Source of the DNA: Cladorhizidae sp. MBARI D1340-BT2
Taxonomy: Eukaryota; Porifera; Demospongiae; Poecilosclerida; Cladorhizidae
Reading direction: 5' to 3'
Assembly: GCA_028752905.1 (NCBI GenBank)
Contig: JAQNBH010000003.1
Coordinates: forward strand, 33,468,222-33,532,221
DNA length: 64,000 nt
Under the pieces are notes generated by a model. It was given only the letters and a program-made list of their open reading frames with translations. It was not told where the DNA came from and searched no databases. Each line of letters starts with the position of its first letter. Positions within the stretch are counted from its first letter, which is position 1. Shown here piece by piece: positions 47,636 through 59,200 of the stretch. Made by a program: the position numbers and the translations under genes.

Positions 47636-50600
47636 GTGGTGCCATGAGCTAACTCAGAGGCAACCACATGTCTCCCGTACAGACCTACTCTCTCACTGGT
47701 GCCATGAGCTAACTTAGAGGCAACCATATGTCTCCGGTACAGACCTACTCTCTCACTGGTGCCATGAGCTAACTCAGAGGCAACCACATGTCTCCAGTAC
47801 AGACCTACTCTCTCATTGGTGCCATGAGCTAACTCAGAGGCAACCACATGTCTCCAGTACAGACCTACTCTCTCACTGGTGCCATGAGCTAACTCAGAGG
47901 CAACCACATGTCTCCGGTACAGACCTACTTCTCACTGGTGCCATGAGCTAACTCAGAGGCAACCACATGTCTCCCGTACAGACCTACTCTCTCACTGGTG
48001 CCACGAGCTAACTCAGAGGCAACCACATGTCTCCTGTACAGACCTACTCTCTCACTGATACCTTGAGCTAACTCAGAGGCAACCGCATGTCACCCATACA
48101 GACCTACTCACTGGTGCCATGAGCTAACTCAGAGGCAACCACGTGTCTCCCATAAAGACCTACTCTCTCACTGGTGCCATGAGCTAACTCAGAAGCAACC
48201 ACATGTCTCCCGTACAGACCTACTCTCTCACTGGTGCCATGAGAGGCAACCACATGTCTCCCGTACAGACCTACTCTCTCACTGGTGCCATGAGCTAACT
48301 CAGAGGCAACCACATGTCTCCTGTACAGACCTACTCTCTCACTGATACCATGAGCTAACTCAGAGGCAACCACATGTCACCCATACAGACCTACTCACTG
48401 TTGCCATGAGCTAACTCAGAGGCAACCACGTGTCTCCCATACAGACCTACTCTCTCACTGGTGCCATGAGCTAACTCAGAAGCAACCACATGTCTCCCGT
48501 ACAGACCTACTCTCTCACTGGTGCCATGAGAGGCAACCACATGTCTCCCGTACAGACCTACTCTATCACTGGTGCCATGAGCTAACTCAGAGGCAACCAC
48601 ATGTCTCCTGTACAGACCTACTCTCTCACTGGTGCCATGAGCTTACTCAGAGGCAAACACATGTCTCCAGTACTGACCTACTCTCTCACTGGTACCATGA
48701 GCTAACTCAGAGGTAACCACATGTCTCCCGTAAGGCCTACTCTCTCACTGGTGCCATGAGCTAACTCAGAGGCAACCACATGTCTGCTGTACAGACGTAC
48801 TCTCTCACTGGTGCCATGAGCTAACTCAGAGGCAACCACATGTCTCCTGTACAGATCTACTATCTCACTGGTGCCATGAGCTAACTCAGAGGCAACCACA
48901 TGTCTACCGTACAGACCTACTCTCTCACTGGTGCCATGCGCTAACTCAGAGGCAACCACATGTCTCCCGTACAGACCTACTCTCTCACTGGTGCCATGAG
49001 CTAACTCAGAGGCAACCACATGTCTCCCGTACAGACCTACTCTCTCACTGGTGCCACGAGCTAACTCAGAGGCAACCACATGTCTCCCGTACAGACCTAC
49101 TCTCTCACTGGTGCCATGAGCTAACTCAGAGGCAACCACATGTCTCCTGTACAGACCTACTCTCTCACTGGTGCCATGAGCTAACTCAGAGGTAACCATA
49201 TGTCTCCGGTACAGACCTACTCTCTCAATGGTGCCATGAGCTAACTCAGAGGCAACCACATGTCTCCAGTACAGACCTACTCTCTCACTGGTGCCATGAG
49301 CTAACTCAGAGGCAACCACATGTCTCCAGTACATACCTACTCTCTCACTGGTGCCATGAGGTAACTCAGAGGCAATGACATGTCTCCCATACAGATCTAC
49401 TCTCTCACTGGTGCCATGAGCTAACTCAGAGGCAACCACATGTCTCCCATACAGACCTACTCTCTCACTGGTGCCATGCGCTAACTCAGAGGCAACCACA
49501 TGTCTCCCATACAGACCTACTCTCTCACTGGTGCCATGAGTTAACTCAGAGGCAACCACATGTCTCCCGTACAGACCTACTCTCTCACTGATGCCATGAG
49601 CTAACTCAGAGGCAACCACATGTCTCCCGTACAGACCTACTCTCTCACTGGTGCCATGAGCTAACTCAGAGGCAACCACATGTCTCCCGTACAGACCTAC
49701 TCTCTCAGTGGTGCCATGAGCTAACTCAGAGGCAACCACATGTCTCCCGTACAGACCTACTCTCTCACTGGTACCATGAGTTAACTCAGAGGCAACCATA
49801 TGTCTCCGGTACAGAACTACTCTCTCACTGGTGCCATGAGCTAACTCAGAGGCAACCACATGTCTCCAGTACAGACCTACTCTCTCATTGGTGCCATGAG
49901 CTAACTCAGAGGCAACCACATGTCTCCAGTACAGACCTACTCTCTCACTGGTGCCATGAGCTAACTCAGAGGCAACCACATGTCTCCGGTACAGACCTAC
50001 TTCTCACTGGTGCCATGAGCTAACTCAGAGGCAACCACATGTCTCCCGTACAGACCTACTCTCTCACTGGTGCCACGAGCTAACTCAGAGGCAACCACAT
50101 GTCTCCCGTACAGACCTACTCTCTCACTGGTGCCATGAGCTAACTCAGAGGCAACCACATGTCTCCCATACAGACCTACTCTCTCACTGGTGCCATGAGC
50201 TAACTCAGACGCAACCACATGTCTCCCATACAGACCTACTCTCTCACTGGTGCCATGAGCTAACTCAGACGCAACCACATGTCTCCCGTACAGACCTACT
50301 CTCTCACTGGTGCCATGAGCTAACTCAGAGGCAACCACATGTCTCCCATACAGACCTACTCTCTCACTGGTGCCATGAGCTAACTCAGAGGCAACCACAT
50401 GTCTCCCGTACAGACCTACTCTCTCACTGGTGCCATGCGCTAACTCAGAGGCAACCACATGTCTCCCGTACAGACCTACTCTCTCACTGGTGCCATGAGC
50501 TAACTCAGAGGCAACCATATGTCTCCCGTACAGACCTACTCTCTCACTGGTGCCATGAGGTAACTCAGAGGCAATGACATGTCTCCCGTACAGACCTACT

Positions 50601-53414
50601 CTCTCACTGGTGCCATGAGCTAACTCAGAGGCAACCACATGTCTCCCATACAGACCTACTCTCTCACTGGTGCCATGCGCTAACTCAGAGGCAACCACAT
50701 GTCTCCCATACAGACCTACTCTCTCACTGGTGCCATGAGCTAACTCAGAGGCAACCACATGTCTCCCGTACAGACCTACTCTCTCACTGGTGCCATGAGC
50801 TAACTCAGAGGCAACCACATGTCTCCCGTACAGACCTACTCTCTCACTGGTGCCATGAGATAACTCAGAGGCAACCACATTTCTCCCGTACAGACCTACT
50901 CTCTCAGTGGTGCCATGAGCTAACTCAGAGGCAACCACATGTATCCGGTACAGACCTACTCTCTCACTGGTGCCATGAGCTAACTCAGAGGCAACCACAT
51001 GTCTCCAGTACAGACCTACTCTCTCATTGGTGCCATGAGCTAACTCAGAGGCAACCACATGTCTCCCGTATAGACCTACTCTCTCACTGGTGCCATGCGC
51101 TAACTCAAGGCAATCACATGTCTCCCATACAGACATACTCTCTCACTGGTGCCATGAGCTAACTCAGAGGCAACCACATGTCTCCCGTACAGACCTACTC
51201 TCTCACTGGTGCCACGAGCTAACTCAGAGGCAACCACATGTCTCCCGTATAGACCTACTCTCTCACTGGTGCCATGAGCTAACTCAGAGGCAACCACATG
51301 TCTCCCGTACAGACCTACTCTCTCACTGGTGCCATGAGCTAACTCAGAGTCAACCATATGTCTCCGATACAGACCTACTCTCTCACTGGTGCCATGAGCT
51401 AACTCAGAAGCAACCACATGTCTCCAGTACAGACCTACTCTCTCACTGGTGCCATGAGCTAACTCAGAGGCAACCACATGACTCCAGTACAGACCTACTC
51501 TCTCACTGGTGCCATGAGGTAACTCAGAGGCAACGACATGTCTCCCGTACAGACCTACTCTCTCACTGGTGCCATGAGCTAACTCAGAGGCAACCACATG
51601 TCTCCCATACAGACCTACTCTCTCACTGGTGCCATGCACTAACTCAGAGGCAACCACATGTCTCCCATACAGACCTACTCTCTCACTGTTGCCATGAGCT
51701 AACTCAGAGGCAACCACATGTCTCCCGTACAGACCTACTCTCTCACTGGTGCCATGAGCTAACTCAGAGGCAACCACATGTCTTCCGTACAGAACTACTC
51801 TCTCACTGGTGCCATGAGCTAACTCAGAGGCAACCACATGTCTCCCGTACAGACCTACTCTCTCGGTGGTGCCATGAGCTAACTCAGAGGCAACCACATG
51901 TCTCCCGTACAGACCTACTCTCTCACTGGTGCCATGAGCTAACTCAGAGGCAACAATATGTCTCCGGTAAAGACCTACTCTCTCACTGGTGCCATGAGCT
52001 AACTCAGAGGCAACCACATGTCTCCAGTACAGACCTACTCTCTCATTGGTGCCATGAGCTAACTCAGAGGCAACTACATGTCTCCAGTACAGACCTACTC
52101 TCTCACTGGTGCCATGAGCTAACTCAGAGGCAACCACGTGTCACCCTTACAGACCTACTCTCTCACTGGTGCCACGAGCTAACTCAGAGGCAACCACATG
52201 TCTCCCGTACAGACCTACTCTCTCACTGGTGCCATGAGCTAACTCAGAGGCAACCACATGTCTCCCGTACAGACCTACTCTCTCACTGGTGCCATGCGCT
52301 AACTCAGAGGCAACCAGATGTCTCCCGTACAGACCTACTCTCTCACTGGTGCCATGAGCTAACTCAGAGGCAACCATATGTCTCCTGTACAGACCTACTC
52401 TCTCACTGGTGCCATGAGGTAACTCAGAGGCAATGCCATGTCTCTCGTACAGACCTACTCTCTCACTGGTGCCATGAGCTAACTCAGAGGCAACGACATG
52501 TCTCCCATACAGACCTACTCTCTCACTGGTGCCATGAGCTAACTCAGAGGCAACCACATGTCTCCCGTACAGACCTACTCTCTCACTGGTGCCATGAGCT
52601 AACTCAGAGGCAACCACATGTCTCCCGTACAGACCTACTATCTCACTGGTGCCATGAGCTAACTCAGAGGCAACCACATGTCTCCCGTACAGACCTACTC
52701 TCTCAGTGGTGCCATGAGCTAACTCAGAGGCAACCACATGTCTCCCGTACAGACCTACTTTCTCACCTGTGCCATGAGCTAACTCAGAGGCAACCATATG
52801 TCTCCGGTACAGACCTACTCTCTCACTGGTGCCATGAGCTAACTCAGAGGCAACCACATGTCTCCCATACAGACCTACTCTCTCACTGGTGCCATGAGCT
52901 AACTTAGAGGCAACCACATGTCTCCCGTACAGACCTACTCTCTCACCGGTGCCATGAGTTAACTCAGAGGCAACCACATGTCTCCCGTGCAGACCTACTC
53001 TCTCACTGGTGCCATGAGCTAACTCAGAGGCAACCACATGTCTCCCGTACAGACCTACTCTCTCAGTGGTGCCATGAGCTAACTCAGAGGCAACAACATG
53101 TCTCCCGTACAGACCTACTCTCTCAATGGTGCCATGAGCTAACTCAGAGGCAACCATATGTCTCCGGTACAGACCTACTCTCTCACTGGTGCCATGAGCT
53201 AACTCAGAGGCAACCACATGTCTCCAATACAGACCTACTCTCTCATTGGTGCCATGAGCTAACTCAGAGGCAACCACATGTCTCCAGTACAGACCTACTC
53301 TCTCACTGGTGCCATGAGCTAACTCAGAGGCAACCACATGTCTCCCGTACAGACCTACTCTCTCACTGGTGCCACGAGCTAACTCAGAGGCAACCACATG
53401 TCTACCGTACAGAC

Positions 53415-56266
53415 CTACTCTCTCACTGGTGCCATGAGCTAACTCAGAGGCAACCACATGTCTCCCGTACAGACCTACTCTCTCAGTGGTGCCATGAGCT
53501 AACTCAGAGGCAACTACATGTCTCCCGTACAGACCTACTCTCTCACTGGTGCCATGAACTAACTCAGAGGCAACCATATGTCGCCGGTACAGACCTACTC
53601 TCTCACTGGTGCCATGAGCTAACTCAGAGGCAACCACATGTCTCCAGTACAGACCTACTCTCTCATTGGTGCCATGAGCTAACTCAGAGGCAACCACATG
53701 TCTCCAGTACAGACCTACTCTCTCACTGGTGCCATGAGCTAACTCAGAGGCAATCACATGTCTCCGGTACAGACCTACTTCTCACTGGTGCCATGAGCTA
53801 ACTCAGAGGCAATGACATGTCTCCCGTACAGACCTACTCTCTCACTGGTGCCATGAGCTAACTCAGAGGCAACCACATGTCTCCCATTCAGACCTACTCT
53901 CTCACTGGTGCCATGCGCTAACTCAGAGGCAACCACATGTCTCCCATACAGACCTACTCTCTCACTGTTGCCATGAGCTAACTCAGAGGCAACCACATGT
54001 CTCCCGTACAGACCTACTCTCTCACTGGTGCCATGAGCTAACTCAGAGGCAACCACATGTCTCCCGTACAGAACTACTCTCTCACTGGTGCCATGAGCTA
54101 ACTCAGAGGCAACCATATGTCTTCGGTACAGACCTACTCTCTCACTGGTGCCATGAGCTAACTCAGAGGCAACCACATGTCTCCAGTACAGACCTACTCT
54201 CTCATTGGTGCCATGAGCTAACTCAGAGGCAACTACATGTCTCCAGTACAGACCTACTCTCTCACTGGTGCCAAGAGCTAACTCAGAGGCAACCACATGT
54301 CTCCCGTACAGACCTACTCTCTCACTGGTTCCACGAGCTAACTCAGAGGCAACCACATGTCTCCCGTACAGACCTACTCTCTCACTGGTGCCATGAGCTA
54401 ACTCAGAGGCAACCACATGTCTCCTGTACAGACCTACTCTCTCACTGGTGCCATGCGCTAACTCAGAGGCAACCACATGTCTCCCATACAGACCTACTCT
54501 CTTACTGGTTCCATGAGCTAACTCAGAGGCAACCATATGTCTCCTGTACAGACCTACTCTCTCACTGGTGCCATGAGGTAACTCAGAGGCAATGCCATGT
54601 CTCTCGTACAGACCTACTCTCTCACTGATGCCATGAGCTAACTCAGAGGCGACCACATGTCTCCCATACAGACCTACTCTCTCACTGGTGCCATGAGCTA
54701 ACTCAGAGGCAACCACATGTCTCCCGTACAGACCTACTCTCTCACTGGTGCCATGAGCTAACTCAGAGGCATACACATGTCTCCGGTACAGACCTACTTC
54801 TCACTGGTGCCATGAGCTAACTCAGAGGCAACCATATGTCTCCCGTACAGACCTACTCTCTCACTGGTGCCATGAGCTAACTCAGAGGCAACCACATGTC
54901 TCCCGTACAGACCTACTCTCTCAGTGGTGCCATGAGCTAACTCAGAGGCAACTACATGTCTCCCGTACAGACCTACTCTCTCACTGGTGCCATGAACTAA
55001 CTCAGAGGCAACCATATGTCTCCGGTACAGACCTACTCTCTCACTGGTGCCATGAGCTAACTCAGAGGCAACCACATGTCTCCAGTACAGACCTACTCTC
55101 TCATTGGTGCCATGAGCTAACTCAGAGGCAACCACATGTCTCCAGTACAGACCTACTCTCTCACTGGTGCCATGAGCTAACTCAGAGGCAACCACATGTC
55201 TCCGGTACAGACCTACTTCTCACTGGTGCCATGAGCTAACTCAGAGGCAATGACATGTCTCCCGTACAGACCTACTCTCTCACTGGTGCCATGAGCTAAT
55301 TCAGAGGCAACCACATGTCTCCCATTCAGACCTACTCTCTCACTGGTGCCATGCGCTAACTCAGAGGCAACCACATGTCTCCCATACAGACCTACTCTCT
55401 CACTGTTGCCATGAGCTAACTCAGAGGCAACCACATGTCTCCCGTACAGACCTACTCTCTCACTGGTGCCATGAGCTAACTCAGAGGCAACCACATGTCT
55501 CCCGTACAGAACTACTCTCTCACTGGTGCCATGAGCTAACTCAGAGGCAACCATATGTCTTCGGTACAGACCTACTCTCTCACTGGTGCCATGAGCTAAC
55601 TCAGAGGCAACCACATGTCTCCAGTACAGACCTACTCTCTCATTGGTGCCATGAGCTAACTCAGAGGCAACTACATGTCTCCAGTACAGACCTACTCTCT
55701 CACTGGTGCCAAGAGCTAACTCAGAGGCAACCACATGTCTCCCGTACAGACCTACTCTCTCACTGGTTCCACGAGCTAACTCAGAGGCAACCACATGTCT
55801 CCCGTACAGACCTACTCTCTCACTGGTGCCATGAGCTAACTCAGAGGCAACCACATGTGTCCTGTACAGACCTACTCTCTCACTGGTGCCATGCGCTAAC
55901 TCAGAGGCAACCACATGTCTCCCATACAGACCTACTCTCTTACTGGTTCCATGAGCTAACTCAGAGGCAACCATATGTCTCCTGTACAGACCTACTCTCT
56001 CACTGGTGCCATGAGGTAACTCAGAGGCAATGCCATGTCTCTCGTACAGACCTACTCTCTCACTGATGCCATGAGCTAACTCAGAGGCGACCACATGTCT
56101 CCCATACAGACCTACTCTCTCACTGGTGCCATGAGCTAACTCAGAGGCAACCACATGTCTCCCGTACAGATCTACTCTCTCACTGGTGCCATGAGCTAAC
56201 TCAGAGGCATACACATGTCTCCGGTACAGACCTACTTCTCACTGGTGCCATGAGCTAACTCAGAGG
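53415..56266. repeat. Tandem duplication of 24 monomers (1,438-bp period)
   Basis: About 53,415-54,828 matches 54,853-56,266 at offset 1,438. Shared marks are CAACTACATG (53,513; 54,951), the 59-bp CTACTTCTCAC monomer (53,775; 55,213), CCCATTCAG (53,883; 55,321), TATGTCTTCGG (54,117; 55,555), GTTCCACGAGC (54,328; 55,766), GCAATGCCATGTCTCTCG (54,590; 56,028) and GGCATACAC (54,769; 56,207). Twenty-four monomers minus two 1-base deletions give 1,438. The left copy keeps TGTCTCCTG near 54,417, whereas the right copy has TGTGTCCTG near 55,855. Confidence 0.88.
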
Positions 56267-59200
56267 CAACCACATGTCTCCCGTACAGACCTACTCTCTC
56301 ACTGGTGCCATGAGCTAACTCAGAGGCAACCACATGTCTCCCGTACAGACCTACTCTCTCACTGGTGCCATGAGCTAACTCAGAGGCAACCACATGTCTC
56401 CCGTACAGACCTACTCTCTCACTGGTGCCATGAGCTAACTCAGAGGCAACCACATGTCTCCCGTACAGACCTACTCTCTCACTGGTGCCATGAGCTAACT
56501 CAGTGGCAACCACATGTCTCCCGTACAGACCTACTCTCTCACTGGTGCCATGAGCTAACTCAGAGGCAACCACATGTCTCCCATACAGACCTACTCTCTC
56601 ACTGGTGCCATGAGCTAACTCAGAGGCAACCACATGTCTCCCGTACAGACCTACTCTCTCACCGGTGCCATGAGCTAACTCAGAGGCAACCACATGTCTC
56701 CCGTACAGACCTACTCTCTCAGTGGTGCCATGAGCTAACTCAGAGGCAACCACATGTCTTCCGTACAGACCTACTCTCTCACTGGTGCCATGAGCTAACT
56801 CAGAGGCAACCATATGTCTCCGGTACAGACCTACTCTCTCACTGGTGCCATGAGCTAACTCAGAGGCAACCACATGTCTCCAGTACAGACCTACTCTCTC
56901 ATTGGTGCCATGAGCTAACTCAGAGGCAACCACATGTCTCCAGTACAGACCTACTCTCTCACTGGTGCCATGAGCTAACTCAGAGGCAATCACATGTCTC
57001 CGGTACAGACCTACTTCTCACTGGTGCCATGAGCTAACTCAGAGGCAACCACATGTCTCCCGTACAGACCTACTCTCTCACCGGTGCCATGAGCTAACTC
57101 AGAGGCAACCACATGTCTCCCGTACAGACCTACTCTCTCACTGGTGCCATGAGCTAACTCAGAGGCAACCACATGTCTTCCGTACAGACCTACTCTCTCA
57201 CTGGTGCCATGAGCTAACTCAGAGGCAACCACATGTCTCCCGTACACACCTACTCTCTCAGTGGTGCCATGAGCTAACTCAGAGGCAACCACATGTCTCC
57301 CGTACAGACCTACTCTCTCACTGGTGCTTGAGCTAACTCAGAGGCAACCATATGTCTCCGGTACAGACCTACTCTCTCACTGGTGCCATGAGCTAACTCA
57401 GAGGCAACCACATGTCTCCAGTACAGACCTACTCTCTCATTGGTGCCATGAGCTAACTCAGAGGCAACCACATGTCTCCAGTACAGACCTACTCTCTCAC
57501 TGGTGCCATGAGCTAACTCAGAGGCAATCACATGTTCCCGTACAGACCTACTCTCTCACTGGTGCCACGAGCTAACTCAGAGGCAACCACATGTCTTCCG
57601 TACAGACCTACTCTCTCAGTGGTGCCATGAGCTAACTCAGAGGCAACCACATGTCTCCCGTACAGACCTACTCTCTCACTGGTGCCATGAACTAACTCAG
57701 AGGCAACCATATGTCTCCGGCACAGACCTACTCTCTCACTGGTGCCATGAGCTAACTCAGAGGCAACCACATGTCTCCAGTACAGACCTACTCTCTCACT
57801 GGTGCCATGAGCTAACTCAGAGGCAACCGCATGTCTCCCGTACAGACCTACTCTCTCACCGGTGCCATGAGCTAACTCAGAGGCAACCACATGTCTCCCG
57901 TACAGACCTTCTCTCTCACTGGTGCCATGAGCTAACTCAGAGGCAACCACATGTCTCCCGTACAGACCTACTCTCTCAGTGGTGCCATGAGCTAACTCAG
58001 AGGCAACCACATGTCTTCCGTACAGACCTACTCCCTCACTGGTGCCATGAGCTAACTCAGAGGCAACCATATGTCTCCGGTACAGACCTACTCTCTCACT
58101 GGTGCCATGAGCTAACTCAGAGGCAACCACATGTCTCCAGTACAGACCTACTCTCTCATTGGTGCCATGAGCTAACTCAGAGGCAACCACATGTCTCCAG
58201 TAAAGACCTACTCTCTCACTGGTGCCATGAGCTAACTCAGAGGCAACCACATGTCTCCGGTACAGACCTACTTCTCACTGGTGCCATGAGCTAACTCAGA
58301 GGCAACCACATGTCTCCCATACAGACCTACTCTCTCACTGGTGCCATGAGCTAACTCAGAGGCAACCACATGTCTCCCGTACAGACCTACTCTCTCACTG
58401 GTGCCATGAGCTAACTCAGAGGCAAACACATGTCTCCCGTACAGACCTACTCTCTCACTGGTGCCATGAGCTAACTCAGAGGCAACCACATGTCTCCCAT
58501 ACACACCTACTCTCTCAGTGGTGCCATGAGCTAACTCAGAGGCAACCACATGTCTCCCGTACAGACCTACTCTCTCACTGGTGCTTGAGCTAACTCAGAG
58601 GCAACCACATGTCTCCAGTACAGACCTACTCTCTCACTGGTGCCATGAGCTAACTCAGAGGCAATCACATGTCTCCCGTACAGACCTACTCTCTCACTGG
58701 TGCCACGAGCTAACTCAGAGGCAACCACATGTCTCCCGTACAGACCTACTCTCTCACAGGTGCCATGAGCTAACTCAGAGGCAACCACATGTCTCCCGTA
58801 CAGACCTACTCTCTCACCGGTGCCATGAGCTAACTCAGAGGCAACCACATGTCTCCCGTACAGACCTACTCTCTCAGTGGTGCCATGAGCTAACTCAGAG
58901 GCAACCACATGTCTTCCGTACAGACCTACTCTCTCACTGGTGCCATGAGCTAACTTAGAGGCAACCATATGTCTCCGGTACAGACCTACTCTCTCACTGG
59001 TGCCATGAGCTAACTCAGAGGCAACCACATGTCTCCAGTACATACCTACTCTCTCATTGGTGCCATGAGCTAACTCAGAGGCAACCACATGTCTCCAGTA
59101 CAGACCTACTCTCTCATTGGTGCCATGAGCTAACTCAGAGGCAACTACATGTCTCCAGTACAGACCTACTCTCTCACTGGTGCCAAGAGCTAACTCAGAG

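Larger units (their letters stand above)
33421..48760. repeat. Array domain III: long consensus runs alternating with short-monomer clusters
   Basis: Runs of nearly pure 60-bp monomers (about 33,250-35,630, 36,870-38,540, 39,130-39,700, 40,480-41,660, 42,280-42,900, 43,680-44,740 and 45,180-45,780) alternate with clusters of variants. In a cluster the order is usually a 56-bp monomer, a CACGTG monomer, a GAAGCAACC monomer, a 51-bp monomer, a CTGATACCATGAG monomer, then a TGTCACCC monomer and often a second 56-bp monomer (CTACTAACTG or CTACTCACTG). Clusters often end with CGTAAGGCCTAC (about 36,256, 36,546, 40,396, 43,587, 46,478 and 48,729). Rare types include GCCAATGAGC (one extra base; about 34,927, 38,070 and 40,960) and CTACTACTCTC (three extra; about 44,252 and 47,145). 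A 59-bp CTACTTCTCAC monomer, typical of domain IV, already appears near 47,925, so the border with domain IV is interleaved. Confidence 0.85.

Noticed and set aside
51090..52907. Forward-strand open frame of 605 codons
   Set aside because: It is about 30 copies of a 20-residue repeat produced by the 60-bp period. It overlaps equally open reverse-strand frames, begins at a random variant ATG, and ends where a transition makes TAG. Indels that are not multiples of three break the same frame elsewhere. No promoter, splice pattern or unique domain is present.
52147..53757. Reverse-strand open frame of 536 codons, and the many similar ones across the window
   Set aside because: These are translations of the same monomer (a HGTSERVGLY-type repeat). 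The frame ends at 59-, 65- and 56-bp monomers, and its persistence is explained by the lack of transition-accessible stops. Not called as coding.
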